Numbered from the stretch's first letter, positions 17,063-26,777 are shown. The stretch is DNA of 64,000 nucleotides from Paenibacillus pabuli (GCF_039831995.1 NZ_JBDOIO010000004.1:248001-312000); one strand, 5' to 3'. Translations and numbers: made by a program. The notes: a model not told the origin generated them from the sequence alone.

Positions 17063-19360
17063 TCAATCTACATGCTTCTGCTGCTGGTGAATTTCCATAA
17101 GATGCTGTTTCCGATAGGTACCAGGCGAGATGCCAGTTGTCTTTTTGAAAATGCGATTAAAGGAAGTAATGTTCTGGTATCCCACGCGGACACTGATTTC
17201 ATTGATGGTCCAATTTGTCGTAGCCAGCAGTTCACATGCTTTGCGCATGCGGATTGTTTGCAGATGCTCGCTAAAATTGATGCCGGTTTTATCTTTGATA
17301 TACACGGACAGATACGTCGTTGACAGATTCAGTTTCGCTGACAAATACTCAAGTGAAATATCCTCCATGTAATGGGAGTTTATGATTTCGTAAAACATGG
17401 CGATGGTTGGTTCTTCCGTTGCGGGAAGTTTGCTGTCTCGCATGATGGCAAGGACAGAGCTAACGATGTGCTTGAAAACAGTCTCATAATCATCCTGTGA
17501 ATGGCAGTCCTGAAGAGCATTTTCCCATTCACTCAGGGGTACGCCCGTGGCTTTATAAGAGAGCTGTTGATCCAAAAATTCAACGATATGACTCGTTATA
17601 TCGAGAGCTAATTGTCTGAATTGAAGTACACTGGCATCTTTTTTGACGAAGTATGCGAATGCCTGACGTATCCAATCCATACAGTTGTCTTCTTCCAGTG
17701 CCTGAAGTGCCTGATCAAGCTCGCGTCCCCGTTTCACCAGAGGCTGGTCCACATTGGGCAGGGGACGGGCTCCGCTGATTAGTTGGGTTTCCTCTAGCAA
17801 GCGAGCCGATGAAGCCAGATCCCGTAATTGCTGATAGGTTTCACTGAATTTAGTCGGTTGATTCATAGCCGGAAGGGTACAAATGGTCACGACATAATAA
17901 TGTTTTTCCTCATCAAGACTTGCTTTGAGCTGTTCAAGCAGTGCTTGAAGCTGGAAGGGAGAGGGTTCCTTCAATACGGAGACAATCTCGTTTTTTTCCA
18001 TCTGGAACGTATGATTGGCATGGAACCGTTCTTTCGTTAGCAGATGAATGTAATCCAACAAGTGACGCACCGCTCGCTCCCGATCAAGAGGCATACTTCC
18101 ATTTTCCGAAATCCGAAAACGAATGTCGTAATAAACAAGCTGATAACTTCCTCCATCCGCAAGAAAATCGTTCCACTCGCTAAGATCAGTATTGATGTTC
18201 TTCAACTGGTTCATATAGGAGTAGTTGGTTAGAATGGCGTTCTGGCGATTAAGTTTGGCCACGATCGTATCTTTCTCTTTTTTTAGCTCCCCAATCCTGC
18301 TCTGAATGAGATCATATTCTAAAATGTGACTCTCTTCCTGCCCGACTTCATCGGCTTTATTCAGTGAAGTACGGTCCAGCAGCGAGGATAGCATATGCTT
18401 AACCGGCGTATGTAGGCGTCGGCTTAGATAGAGGGATACCAACGTTGCTGCCAAAAGTGAAAAAACAAAGATAAGAACCATGTAACCGGTCAATCGCTGC
18501 AGCTGGTCTGCAATGCGTGTATCTTCCAGTGATGTGATATACATGAGCCCGTCAGCACCTTCTGCCTTGAAATAATATCTCCCATTCTCCTTGCGTGTCG
18601 TTTCTCCATCTTGGAAAACGGGTATCGCTTCTTCCCCTGGCGTTGAACCCGAGCGATAAAGGATGTGGCTCTGATGGTCCGTAATGATCAAGGTGTGTCC
18701 GTCCGTGGTGCCGAAAAAGGACTGAACTGCTTTCTGGATATCTATCATTGCAATGATCTGATAAGGACTGCCGGGGCTCTTAAACGTATACGGCAGCAGA
18801 TGCCTGCTCTCGGGAGAACCTGCGTTCATTTGAAAGGATGCTGCAGGCGAGATCAGAAATGTATGGGGCTCCGTGGTGAGTGTCTCCCAATGTTCCAATG
18901 GATAGATATTGCTTCGATAGGATGTGTTGAACATGTAATCCGAGCTGCCGCTGCCTGATTTACCAAATGCAAAGTGTTCCTTAGGAAAGTGGACGATAAC
19001 ATCTTCCAGCAAAAACAACGAATTGTATACATATCCCCGAATGTCCTTCATTACATTTTTGGCCTTTAGATAGTCTGCCTCTTGAAAGCCAACTCTCTGC
19101 AATTGCCTATTAAAAGATACCAGATCCTGATTGTTGTACACGTGGAACAGCATAATCTGAATTTGTTCCATATGATTAGAGAATCGTTCCGCGGTGTTGT
19201 TCGTTTCATTGAGACTGCTTTGAACGATTTCCTCCTGCAGGCTCGTTTTGAATACATAATAAATCAGAATATAGAATAGGCAGAACAGCGAGATAATCGC
19301 CAAAAAGCTGACAAATATTTTGAAAAACAGGGTTCGTTTTTTATTCATGATCCAGTTCAT
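17063..19360 (-). CDS. Membrane-bound AraC-family transcriptional regulator with extracytoplasmic sensor
   Basis: About 765 residues. The start is set at the ATG with GAGGGG 8 nt upstream (19360); a frame from 19381 exists. TM helix 1 at residues ~13-37, an extracytoplasmic Cache-like sensor region, TM helix 2 at ~292-313, a GGDEF-like degenerate linker region, and a C-terminal AraC DNA-binding domain with two HTH motifs (LEYLSAKLNLSTTYLSVYIK and INEISVRVGYQNITSFNRIF). One-protein sensors of this build control neighbouring sugar ABC operons in Paenibacillus. Divergent from the LplB-type permease gene 290 bp away, its probable target. Confidence 0.85.
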   Translation of the reverse strand: MNWIMNKKRTLFFKIFVSFLAIISLFCLFYILIYYVFKTSLQEEIVQSSLNETNNTAERFSNHMEQIQIMLFHVYNNQDLVSFNRQLQRVGFQEADYLKAKNVMKDIRGYVYNSLFLLEDVIVHFPKEHFAFGKSGSGSSDYMFNTSYRSNIYPLEHWETLTTEPHTFLISPAASFQMNAGSPESRHLLPYTFKSPGSPYQIIAMIDIQKAVQSFFGTTDGHTLIITDHQSHILYRSGSTPGEEAIPVFQDGETTRKENGRYYFKAEGADGLMYITSLEDTRIADQLQRLTGYMVLIFVFSLLAATLVSLYLSRRLHTPVKHMLSSLLDRTSLNKADEVGQEESHILEYDLIQSRIGELKKEKDTIVAKLNRQNAILTNYSYMNQLKNINTDLSEWNDFLADGGSYQLVYYDIRFRISENGSMPLDRERAVRHLLDYIHLLTKERFHANHTFQMEKNEIVSVLKEPSPFQLQALLEQLKASLDEEKHYYVVTICTLPAMNQPTKFSETYQQLRDLASSARLLEETQLISGARPLPNVDQPLVKRGRELDQALQALEEDNCMDWIRQAFAYFVKKDASVLQFRQLALDITSHIVEFLDQQLSYKATGVPLSEWENALQDCHSQDDYETVFKHIVSSVLAIMRDSKLPATEEPTIAMFYEIINSHYMEDISLEYLSAKLNLSTTYLSVYIKDKTGINFSEHLQTIRMRKACELLATTNWTINEISVRVGYQNITSFNRIFKKTTGISPGTYRKQHLMEIHQQQKHVD

Positions 19361-19650
19361 AAGACAACCCCTCATTTTCATTCTTCTAGAGAGAACAAGA
19401 TTATCTGGCCCATTCTACGCGTGAACTGTTAAAACGCAGGGAGCAAAATATGAACGCACTGTAAAAAGGGGCTATACTTTTTTTGCGAAAATGGCTGTTT
19501 TTTCAGGAAAAATCACGAATTAGGTAAATTTCGCAAGGATAGACCAGAATCCCAAAAACGGTTTATACCCAATCGCATCGAAGGGCTGTAACATTCGATT
19601 TGCAGCCGAGCCCATCGTGATGAGGCAGGCAAAAAGGGGGATTGCTGATT

Positions 19651-20619
19651 TTGAAACAGACGACATCCGTTAACGAGCAGGCACGCGGGAGTCGAGTGAG
19701 TGGAAGCCGTGCGAAGAAATACCGTTTCCATTCGTTTCGTAGAAATTGGGATTTGTATCTATTATTCTCGCCTGTCATCATCTACTTTGTTGTGTTTCAT
19801 TATGTACCCATGTATGGTGTGCAGATTGCGTTTAAGGACTTTATCGCGAATAAAGGCATTACCGGAAGTCCATGGGTGGGATTCAAACACTTTGAACGGT
19901 TCTTTGACAGCTTTTATTTTTGGCGAATCATGAAAAACACGCTTGGTATTGGTTTGTACGAATTAATTGTTGGTTTCCCTATTCCCATTCTCCTGGCGTT
20001 AATGATCCATGAAATTAGATCCGGGAAGTTCAGAAGATTTGTGCAAACAGTGACCTATATGCCTCATTTTTTATCTACTGTCGTCATGGTGGGCATGATT
20101 ATGATGTTTTTGTCTCCTGTCAGTGGATTAATTAATCTGGCAATCACGGCTCTTGGCGGAGAAACCATTTCCTTCATGACGGAACCGGGTTGGTTCAAGA
20201 GTATATTTGTGTGGTCAGGTGTATGGCAGACGATGGGGTGGAGCTCGATCATCTATTTGGCGGCACTTGCCGGAGTAGATCCGCAGCTGCATGATGCAGC
20301 TAAGGTGGATGGCGCAACCAGGCTTGAGCGAATCTGGCATGTGAACATTCCGGGGATTGCCCCGACTATGGTTGTGCTTTTGATTCTAAATGTAGGATCC
20401 ATCATGGGCGTCGGGTTTGAAAAGGTATTCCTTATGCAAAACGCGTTGAATATGGAGGCATCCGATGTTATCGCAACCAATGTATACCGCAGCGGTATTT
20501 TGGGTGCGCAGTACAGTTATTCTGCAGCTGTTGGTTTGTTTAACTCAGTTATCAATTTTATACTGCTGCTGACGGTGAACCGGATCGCCCGCAAAGTCAG
20601 TTCGAGCAGTCTATGGTAA
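19651..20619 (+). CDS. Carbohydrate ABC transporter permease, LplB family
   Basis: 322 residues, six membrane helices, with the EAA-type loop DAAKVDGATRLERIWHVNIPG near residue 218. A basic N-terminal tail precedes the first helix, as in LplB proteins. The TTG at 19651 is preferred (AAAGGGGG about 10 nt upstream); TTG 19642 would touch that site. Forms the channel with the next permease; no ATPase gene is present, so a shared MsmX-type ATPase is expected. Confidence 0.9.
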   Translation: MKQTTSVNEQARGSRVSGSRAKKYRFHSFRRNWDLYLLFSPVIIYFVVFHYVPMYGVQIAFKDFIANKGITGSPWVGFKHFERFFDSFYFWRIMKNTLGIGLYELIVGFPIPILLALMIHEIRSGKFRRFVQTVTYMPHFLSTVVMVGMIMMFLSPVSGLINLAITALGGETISFMTEPGWFKSIFVWSGVWQTMGWSSIIYLAALAGVDPQLHDAAKVDGATRLERIWHVNIPGIAPTMVVLLILNVGSIMGVGFEKVFLMQNALNMEASDVIATNVYRSGILGAQYSYSAAVGLFNSVINFILLLTVNRIARKVSSSSLW

Positions 20620-20632
20620 GGGAGGTGAGGGG

Positions 20633-21514
20633 ATGGCGCAAAGTCGTGGTGACCGGGCAGTCGAATGGATGATCTATGCTGCTCTTGTGCTGGTATCTGT
20701 AGTGGTGTTGTATCCCGTGTTTTTTGTGGGAATTGCATCGATTAGTAATCCGGAAAACGTGATGCGCGGTGAAGTGTGGCTCTGGCCCAAGAACATCTCG
20801 CTGGTTGGTTATGAACGTCTGTTTGCGAATAGCGAACTGATGAAGGGCTATGGGAACACCTTGTTGTACACGGTCGCCGGAACCATGCTTAATCTGGTGA
20901 TGACCATTGCGGCAGCATACCCGCTATCCAGAACAGATTTTAAAGGGAGAACGGTGTTTACCATTTTAATTGTGTTTACCATGTTTTTCAGTGGAGGCAT
21001 GATTCCAACCTATCTGCTGATCAAAGACCTGGGTATGCTGGACACTTTTTGGGTCATGATTATTCCGTCGGCATTGTCCGTATGGAACATGCTGATCATG
21101 AAGACATTCTTTCAGAATTCCATACCAAAGGAAATTCAGGAAGCGGCCTTTATGGACGGCTGTTCGAACATGAAGGTACTCACTCGTATTGTCTTGCCTC
21201 TGTCAGGGCCCGTACTGGCCGTAATGGTTCTCTTTTACGCCGTGGGCCACTGGAACAGTTATTTTAATGCCCTGATCTATTTGTCAGACCGGGACAAGTA
21301 TCCGCTGCAGTTGTTTTTACGCGAAATCCTGGTTCAGGGGCAGATGCAGGAGATGGTGGATATCAGTGACGATTCCCTGGCGAGAAGCATGATGGATGCG
21401 GAAGCCATCAAATATGCTGCTGTAATCATTACGAATTTACCTATGCTGATTCTGTATCCCTTTTTGCAAAAGTACTTCATTAAAGGGGTCATGATTGGTG
21501 CGGTGAAAGGCTAA
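20633..21514 (+). CDS. Carbohydrate ABC transporter permease, YtcP/LplC family
   Basis: 293 residues, six membrane helices, EAA loop QEAAFMDGCSNMKVLTRIVL near residue 180, C-terminal GVMIGAVKG tail that is diagnostic of the LplC/YtcP branch of CUT1 permeases. 13 nt after the LplB-type gene, strong GGGAGGTGAGGG site. Confidence 0.92.
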   Translation: MAQSRGDRAVEWMIYAALVLVSVVVLYPVFFVGIASISNPENVMRGEVWLWPKNISLVGYERLFANSELMKGYGNTLLYTVAGTMLNLVMTIAAAYPLSRTDFKGRTVFTILIVFTMFFSGGMIPTYLLIKDLGMLDTFWVMIIPSALSVWNMLIMKTFFQNSIPKEIQEAAFMDGCSNMKVLTRIVLPLSGPVLAVMVLFYAVGHWNSYFNALIYLSDRDKYPLQLFLREILVQGQMQEMVDISDDSLARSMMDAEAIKYAAVIITNLPMLILYPFLQKYFIKGVMIGAVKG

Positions 21515-21558
21515 ACCATAGTTCATAATTCATTTTATTATAAGGGAGTGCATGAAGG

Positions 21559-23172
21559 ATGTTGTTTAAAAAATGGGGCAGCTTGACCTTATCCATCGTG
21601 ATTACAGCGGGGTTACTGGCTGGATGTAGTTCAGAAGAGACGCCTGCAGAGCAGGGTCAGGAAAGACAGGCCAATCTGAACGCTACAGGCATGCCGGTCG
21701 TAAAGGAGCCAATAGAACTGGATTTTTTCACCGGGAAATCGACCACCAACGGGAGCAAATTCGAAGAAACGCTGATCTGGAAAACATATAGTGAGATGTC
21801 GAACGTTAAGGTAAACTTCAACCTTGTTCCTTTTGAGACACTGACCGAGAAGCGGAACCTCGCTCTGGCAGGCGGGGATTATCCGGATGTATTTTACTCT
21901 GCCCGTGTGACTTCAGATGAATTGACCCGTTATGGTGCCCAGGGTGTTTTTCTTCCACTCAATGATTTGATTGATGAGTATGCCCCGAATTTTAAAAGAT
22001 TAATGGAGCAGTACCCCGATATTCAGAAAGGGTTGACGATGCCTGATGGAAACATCTATTCAATGCCGTCCTTTTATGATCCAGCTCTGCTATCCATGCT
22101 GATTGGTGCACCGCTCTGGATTAATGAAGATTGGTTGAAGCAGCTGAACATGGAAGAACCGGATTCAACCGAGAGTTTTTATGAATATCTGAAAGCCGTC
22201 AAAACGACAGATCTCAACGGTAACGGCAAAAACGATGAGATTCCTTTTAGCGCAACAGGCATCACGGGCATTATTGATCATGTCAAAGGAGCATGGGGCC
22301 TTGGTAACCGTGGTCTTGGACACAAGCTGGTTGATGTGGAACCCGGAACAGGTGAGCTTCGCTTCACCAAAACATTGCCTCAGTACAAGGAAGTACTGCA
22401 ATATGTGAACAAGCTTCATCAGGAAGGACTGCTGGATCCGGAAATATTCACACTGGATGGTGGAGCCCTGAATGCCAAAGGTCAGGCCGGAACGCTTGGC
22501 GCGACAACGGTACCCAATCCGGAAACGGTTATGGGACAGAAGAATTTCATCGGTCTTGGTGCCCTCAAAGGCCCGGATGGCGAACAGCTGTATTCCCATG
22601 TAAAAGTGCCTATGGTACATGTGGGAGCCTTCGCTATAACGGACAAAAATGAGAATCCGGAAGCAACCATCCGCTGGATGGATCATTTCTACAGTGATGA
22701 AGGAGCCCTGCTCTACTTTATGGGTAAAGAGGGAGAAACCTATGAAAAGGATGCAGACGGAAATCTGCAGTATACGCAGGATATCACCGCAAATCCGGAT
22801 GGCCTGACCCAAGATCAGGCTCTGGCCCAATATTTCACTTGGCTCGGCGGAAGCTATCCAGGCTTGGTCAAGGAAGATTATTTCAAAGGTTCGGAAACAC
22901 TGCCAAGCTCCCTAGAGGCAGCCGAGAAGGCAAAAGATCATGCCGTGGAAGACATCTGGTACAACTTTAACTTCACACAGGAAGAATCTGAGTTCATGTC
23001 CTCTGTCGGCAAAGACATACAGGATTACGTGACCGAAATGGAAGCGAAGTTTGTGAATGGTAGTGCAAGTTTTGATCAGTGGGAAGAGTATGTGAATACC
23101 CTAAACAAGATGGGGCTGGAAGAGTATATGAAGGTATATCAAGCAGCTTATGACAGATATAAGACAGAATAG
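21559..23172 (+). CDS. Extracellular sugar-binding lipoprotein (LplA-like)
   Basis: 537 residues. Lipoprotein signal peptide with LLAGC, lipidation at Cys23; the remainder is a large family-1-type solute-binding domain (LALAGGDYPDVFYSAR and DLNGNGKNDEIPFSATG, the latter a possible calcium loop). Size and neighbours fit the 500-550-residue oligosaccharide receptors of Paenibacillus. Ligand unknown; the two downstream dehydrogenases suggest a sugar, sugar acid or cyclitol derivative. Confidence 0.9.
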   Translation: MLFKKWGSLTLSIVITAGLLAGCSSEETPAEQGQERQANLNATGMPVVKEPIELDFFTGKSTTNGSKFEETLIWKTYSEMSNVKVNFNLVPFETLTEKRNLALAGGDYPDVFYSARVTSDELTRYGAQGVFLPLNDLIDEYAPNFKRLMEQYPDIQKGLTMPDGNIYSMPSFYDPALLSMLIGAPLWINEDWLKQLNMEEPDSTESFYEYLKAVKTTDLNGNGKNDEIPFSATGITGIIDHVKGAWGLGNRGLGHKLVDVEPGTGELRFTKTLPQYKEVLQYVNKLHQEGLLDPEIFTLDGGALNAKGQAGTLGATTVPNPETVMGQKNFIGLGALKGPDGEQLYSHVKVPMVHVGAFAITDKNENPEATIRWMDHFYSDEGALLYFMGKEGETYEKDADGNLQYTQDITANPDGLTQDQALAQYFTWLGGSYPGLVKEDYFKGSETLPSSLEAAEKAKDHAVEDIWYNFNFTQEESEFMSSVGKDIQDYVTEMEAKFVNGSASFDQWEEYVNTLNKMGLEEYMKVYQAAYDRYKTE

Positions 23173-23220
23173 GCACGAAACGAGGGTTTGAACAAAGGAT
23201 TGTCTTGAGGAGGGAGATAC

Positions 23221-24255
23221 GTGAGAGTTGCTGTACTGGGATGTGGAACAATGGGAACCGTTCATGCCAAAAGTTATGCCAAATTGAAAGAGGTTGAACT
23301 CGTTGGTGTCTGTGATGTGGAGAAAGACGATGCAGACAGACTGGCCGCTGCATGCGGAACGAGGGCGTACAATCGATTCGAGGATCTGTTGAATGAAGGG
23401 CGCCCGGATGTGGTGAGCATCTGTCTACCTACCACTCTGCACTGTACGTATACGGTTATGGCCGCGGAAGCGGGTGTGCATGTGATCTGTGAGAAACCGG
23501 TTAGTTCAACAGCCAAAGAAGCTGAAATGATGGATGTCATTTGTCGTTCGAATAAAGTGCAGTTGTTGGTTGCGCATGTGGGCCGCTTTTTCCCTGCCTA
23601 TGCTGATGCAGCCCGTCAGATTGTGGCTGGTGTAATAGGAAAACCCGGGGTCGCCCATGCCAGACGTATCGGGCCCCATCCAGGGCTGATAAAGAACTGG
23701 TACAACAATGAGAGGGACAGCGGTGGTGTCATTATGGATCTGATGATCCATGACATCGATTATATGCGCAGTGTGCTTGGAGAGGTGCGTTCCGTGTATG
23801 CACAGCGCAGAACCCTGACTCATCTGGACTATGCTTGGGTGACTTTGAGATTTGAACAGGGAGCCATCGCCAATCTGGAAGGAATGTGGGGGTATCCGGG
23901 GCCTTTCCAGACAGCGATCGAATTCGCAGGGGATCAGGGAATCGTTCATGTAAACTCCGAGGAGTCCAAATCCGTGATGATCCGTCAGGTTGGGGCAGCA
24001 ACGGAACCAATATTAACGACAGGCACAGATGAGAGAGGGACACATTCACCTATCGTTTCACGGAAAAGTCCAGAATTTGAAACTGCCTATGACCGTGAAT
24101 TGTCTCATTTCATCCAAAGTATCCAGTCCGGATCTCAGCCCGAGGTCACGTTCCAGGATGCGTGTATTGCGTCCAAAATTGTGCGGGCTGCACTCGAATC
24201 TGCTCATAGCGGGCAGCCTGTAAACATGTTGGGTTTTGAGGTAAAGGGGGATTAA
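23221..24255 (+). CDS. Gfo/Idh/MocA family dehydrogenase (first)
   Basis: 344 residues, GTG start with GAGGAGGGAG upstream. N-terminal NAD(P) fold GCGTMGTVHAK and the CEKP motif near residue 93 (catalytic Lys of the family), then a C-terminal alpha/beta substrate domain with IMDLMIHDIDY. Oxidises or reduces a sugar or polyol hydroxyl. Co-transcribed with the ABC importer and a second paralogue 4 nt downstream. Confidence 0.92.
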   Translation: MRVAVLGCGTMGTVHAKSYAKLKEVELVGVCDVEKDDADRLAAACGTRAYNRFEDLLNEGRPDVVSICLPTTLHCTYTVMAAEAGVHVICEKPVSSTAKEAEMMDVICRSNKVQLLVAHVGRFFPAYADAARQIVAGVIGKPGVAHARRIGPHPGLIKNWYNNERDSGGVIMDLMIHDIDYMRSVLGEVRSVYAQRRTLTHLDYAWVTLRFEQGAIANLEGMWGYPGPFQTAIEFAGDQGIVHVNSEESKSVMIRQVGAATEPILTTGTDERGTHSPIVSRKSPEFETAYDRELSHFIQSIQSGSQPEVTFQDACIASKIVRAALESAHSGQPVNMLGFEVKGD

Positions 24256-24259
24256 TCGG

Positions 24260-25249
24260 ATGAAAAAGCTGCGTATTGGCATGATTAGCTTCGCTCATTC
24301 TCATGCCTTCAGCTATTATCGGGAGCTTATCGCGATTGAGAATGCGGAGGTCGTTGCCATCGCTGATGATAACAGGGAGCGTGTTCAGAAGCTTCTTGAA
24401 CATGAGGGCATCTCGTATTATGAAGATTATCGCAGCATGCTGCAGCTTCCTGAGATAGAAGCCGTAATTATATGCTCAGAAAACGTGAATCATGCGAGTA
24501 TGGTTATGGAAAGTGCCCGCGCGGGCAAGCATATTTTATGTGAAAAACCGCTTGGAGTGGGCATGGATGAAATGAAGATTATGATCGAAATCTGTTCCAA
24601 ATACGGGGTACAACTGATGACTGCATTCCCATGCAGGTATTTGCCTGCCGTATTGGAGACGAAGAGGGCGCTGGAACGAGGGGAAATTGGGCAAGTGATT
24701 GCGGTTAAGGGATACAATCGCGGGACAGCACCAGAGGGGTGGTTTGTGGAGTCTTCTCTATCTGGCGGAGGCGCGATTCTGGATCATACGGTGCATGTAG
24801 CTGATCTGCTTCGGTGGTTATTTAAGCGGGAACCGCTAGCGGTATATGCGGAGCAAGGGCACCTGTTTCATGATCTGGAAGTGGAAGATTCGGGGATGGT
24901 GCATATCGAATTCGATCAGGGAATAATTGCGTTCATTGATACAAGCTGGTCAAGAAACCGGAGCTATCCGTTCTGGGGAGACGTGAAGCTGGATATCATC
25001 GGTACAGAAGGCGTCATACATATGGATGCTTTTGCGCAGACGAATGAGGTATACAGCGATCTAGAGGGTAAAGCGAGGTGGAGCTATTGGGGAGAGCGTA
25101 TGAATTATTATATGCTGCAGGATTTTGTGGACTCACTCATAGCTGGGAAAAGTGTCCCCGTCCCCGGGGAAGATGGTTTACAGGCCGCATCAATTGCTCT
25201 GGCTGCATATGAGTCGATCCGGAAAGAAGGCAAAGTAACGATGAAGTAA
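24260..25249 (+). CDS. Gfo/Idh/MocA family dehydrogenase (second)
   Basis: 329 residues. CEKPLGV near residue 95, GGGAILDHTVHVADLLRWL substrate-domain helix. The N-terminal nucleotide motif is degenerate (MISFAHSHAFSYY in place of GxGxxG), so cofactor binding may differ from the first paralogue. Last gene of the operon. Two different Gfo/Idh enzymes in series suggest oxidation at one position and reduction at another, but no isomerase or lyase is present to confirm this. Confidence 0.88.
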   Translation: MKKLRIGMISFAHSHAFSYYRELIAIENAEVVAIADDNRERVQKLLEHEGISYYEDYRSMLQLPEIEAVIICSENVNHASMVMESARAGKHILCEKPLGVGMDEMKIMIEICSKYGVQLMTAFPCRYLPAVLETKRALERGEIGQVIAVKGYNRGTAPEGWFVESSLSGGGAILDHTVHVADLLRWLFKREPLAVYAEQGHLFHDLEVEDSGMVHIEFDQGIIAFIDTSWSRNRSYPFWGDVKLDIIGTEGVIHMDAFAQTNEVYSDLEGKARWSYWGERMNYYMLQDFVDSLIAGKSVPVPGEDGLQAASIALAAYESIRKEGKVTMK

Positions 25250-25305
25250 GAGAACGGACAAGGAGATCGGCACAGGCAATAATATATTGGTGAAACCTAA
25301 ATTTT

Positions 25306-25359
25306 AGACCCGTAATGATGAGGAACGTCTGTAATGGATAACCTATCAGGGTCTTTTTG
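25306..25359 (+). terminator. Probable terminator of the sugar ABC/dehydrogenase operon
   Basis: AGACCC (25306-25311) pairs with GGGTCT (25349-25354) over an inner TGATGAGG / CCTATCA stem, followed by TTTTTG. Large loop, so less certain. Confidence 0.5.
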
Positions 25360-25396
25360 TTTTGACGAAATGATCATTTTTTACAGCGAGGGATAG

Positions 25397-25430
25397 TTGA
25401 CAAAATTAGTTGTAACTAATATAGTTACAA
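25397..25430 (+). promoter_or_regulatory. Promoter with palindromic operator
   Basis: TTGACA (25397-25402), 17-bp spacer, TATAGT (25420-25425). A perfect inverted repeat TTGTAACTA-N3-TAGTTACAA spans 25410-25430 and covers the -10, so a repressor bound there would block RNA polymerase. The pattern is like operators of MarR/HxlR-type redox or quinone-sensing repressors; no regulator gene is adjacent. Confidence 0.82.
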
Positions 25431-25474
25431 TATAAGTTATCCCAAAATCGTTCAACCTCAGAGGAGAGATTATA

Positions 25475-26116
25475 ATGAAAATCGGAATTATTGGCGCAAC
25501 AGGCAAAGCAGGCAATCTAATCCTGAAAGAAGCGGTGGACAGAGGCCATGAAGTAACTGCAATTGTACGTAACGCATCCAAAGTGGAAGATAAAAGCTTG
25601 AACGTGTTGGAAAAGGATGTATTCGATCTTACTGCGCAGGACGCTCAGGCGTTCGATGTTATTGTTAATGCATTCGGCGCACCAGCCGGGAAAGAACATC
25701 TGCATGTGGAAGTGGGAGAGGCTCTGATCAGCATTCTGAAAGATGCTCCTCAAACTCGCCTGATCGTAATCGGTGGGGCAGGCAGCTTGTTCACTGATGA
25801 GACGCACTCCCTGCGTGTCGTTGATGCGCCAGGATTCCCTGATGCATACAAACCAACAGCAACAAACCAAGGGGAAAACCTGCAGGATCTGCAAGCATCC
25901 TCCGGAATTCAATGGACATTCCTTAGCCCGGCAAGCTTCTTCAATCCCGAAGGTGCACGCACTGGGAAATATCAAACGGGTAAGGATCATATCATTCTGA
26001 ACAGTGAAGGCAAAAGTTACATCAGCTATGCAGACTATGCCATTGCCCTCGTGGATGAAATTGAAAATGCAAAGCACAAAAATGAACGCTTCACTGTTGT
26101 AGGCGAAGCGAAGTAA
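25475..26116 (+). CDS. NAD(P)H-binding protein, YwnB/NmrA-like
   Basis: 213 residues. Starts KIGIIGATGKAGNLILKEA, the GATGxxG dinucleotide motif of atypical SDRs; no YxxxK catalytic pair. Family members are flavin/biliverdin-reductase-like or quinone-stress proteins, often induced under MarR/HxlR control, which fits the operator at 25410. Cytoplasmic, monocistronic, AGAGGAGAG site. Confidence 0.86.
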   Translation: MKIGIIGATGKAGNLILKEAVDRGHEVTAIVRNASKVEDKSLNVLEKDVFDLTAQDAQAFDVIVNAFGAPAGKEHLHVEVGEALISILKDAPQTRLIVIGGAGSLFTDETHSLRVVDAPGFPDAYKPTATNQGENLQDLQASSGIQWTFLSPASFFNPEGARTGKYQTGKDHIILNSEGKSYISYADYAIALVDEIENAKHKNERFTVVGEAK

Positions 26117-26139
26117 GCCTGTTTAAGAAGCATGAAACC

Positions 26140-26180
26140 AAAACGGACGCCGATCATTTAATAGATCAGCGTCCGTTTCG
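26140..26180. terminator. Bidirectional hairpin terminator
   Basis: AACGGACGC..GATC pairs with GATC..GCGTCCGTT around an 8-nt loop (26141-26177), between two convergent genes. T tracts are short on both sides. Confidence 0.7.
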
Positions 26181-26291
26181 TATATATGGAGTTTTTCGGC
26201 AAGGTGGTTACAAGACGTATGGATTATCATGTTATATCAAGATTTATTACAGCGAATGAACTTCGTGTATTCTTAACAAATATACAGCGGG

Positions 26292-26777
26292 TTAGGTCAC
26301 ATCAGTGGGCTCTACAATGGCCGCCGTATTCATATCCTCAGCACCATCAACTGCATCGATGACACCCACGGCGAGTGTAGTCACTGCAGCAGCAGCCAGA
26401 AGATGCTTGGCGCCAAGCTTAACTCGGTCCATATCTTCTTCTTTCATGCCTACGACAACGTCTTTGCCACTGTTATACACATATTTGGCTGAAACGGCGA
26501 CGCCTTTTGCCGTGTTGGTTACAGCATCTCCCAAATCAGCAAGTCCTGCCTCGACCGCGGCATCATCCTTTCGAATTGCACCACTGGCAAGATCATATGT
26601 ACCACTTGCTAATTGCCCTACCGTTTTCCCTGTATTTATTGTAGCTTTCTCTACACCATTGCCCACTTCCTTGATAAAGGGACTGCCTGCGATCTCACCG
26701 ACAACCCTCACACTACCGCCCAGCACTTTTCCGGTAACTTCCCCGGCAAACTCACCCAGTCCTTTTAAGAAACTCAT
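26292..26777 (-). CDS. Hypothetical glycine/alanine-rich protein
   Basis: 161 residues, not recognised. The first ~60 residues are a glycine-spaced amphipathic pattern (GLGEFAGEVTGKVLGGSVRV), repeated more loosely in the middle, and a hydrophobic alanine/valine stretch (HLLAAAAVTTLAVGVIDAVDG) lies near residue 125. No signal peptide. AGAGGAGGG lies upstream of the ATG, so the gene is likely real. Might be a membrane-associated or glycine-zipper protein; no function is claimed. Confidence 0.62.
   Translation of the reverse strand: MSFLKGLGEFAGEVTGKVLGGSVRVVGEIAGSPFIKEVGNGVEKATINTGKTVGQLASGTYDLASGAIRKDDAAVEAGLADLGDAVTNTAKGVAVSAKYVYNSGKDVVVGMKEEDMDRVKLGAKHLLAAAAVTTLAVGVIDAVDGAEDMNTAAIVEPTDVT

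Noticed and set aside
22165..22830. 221-codon open frame antisense to the sugar-binding lipoprotein
   Set aside because: The sense frame is an intact lipoprotein in an operon; the antisense product shows no recognisable feature.
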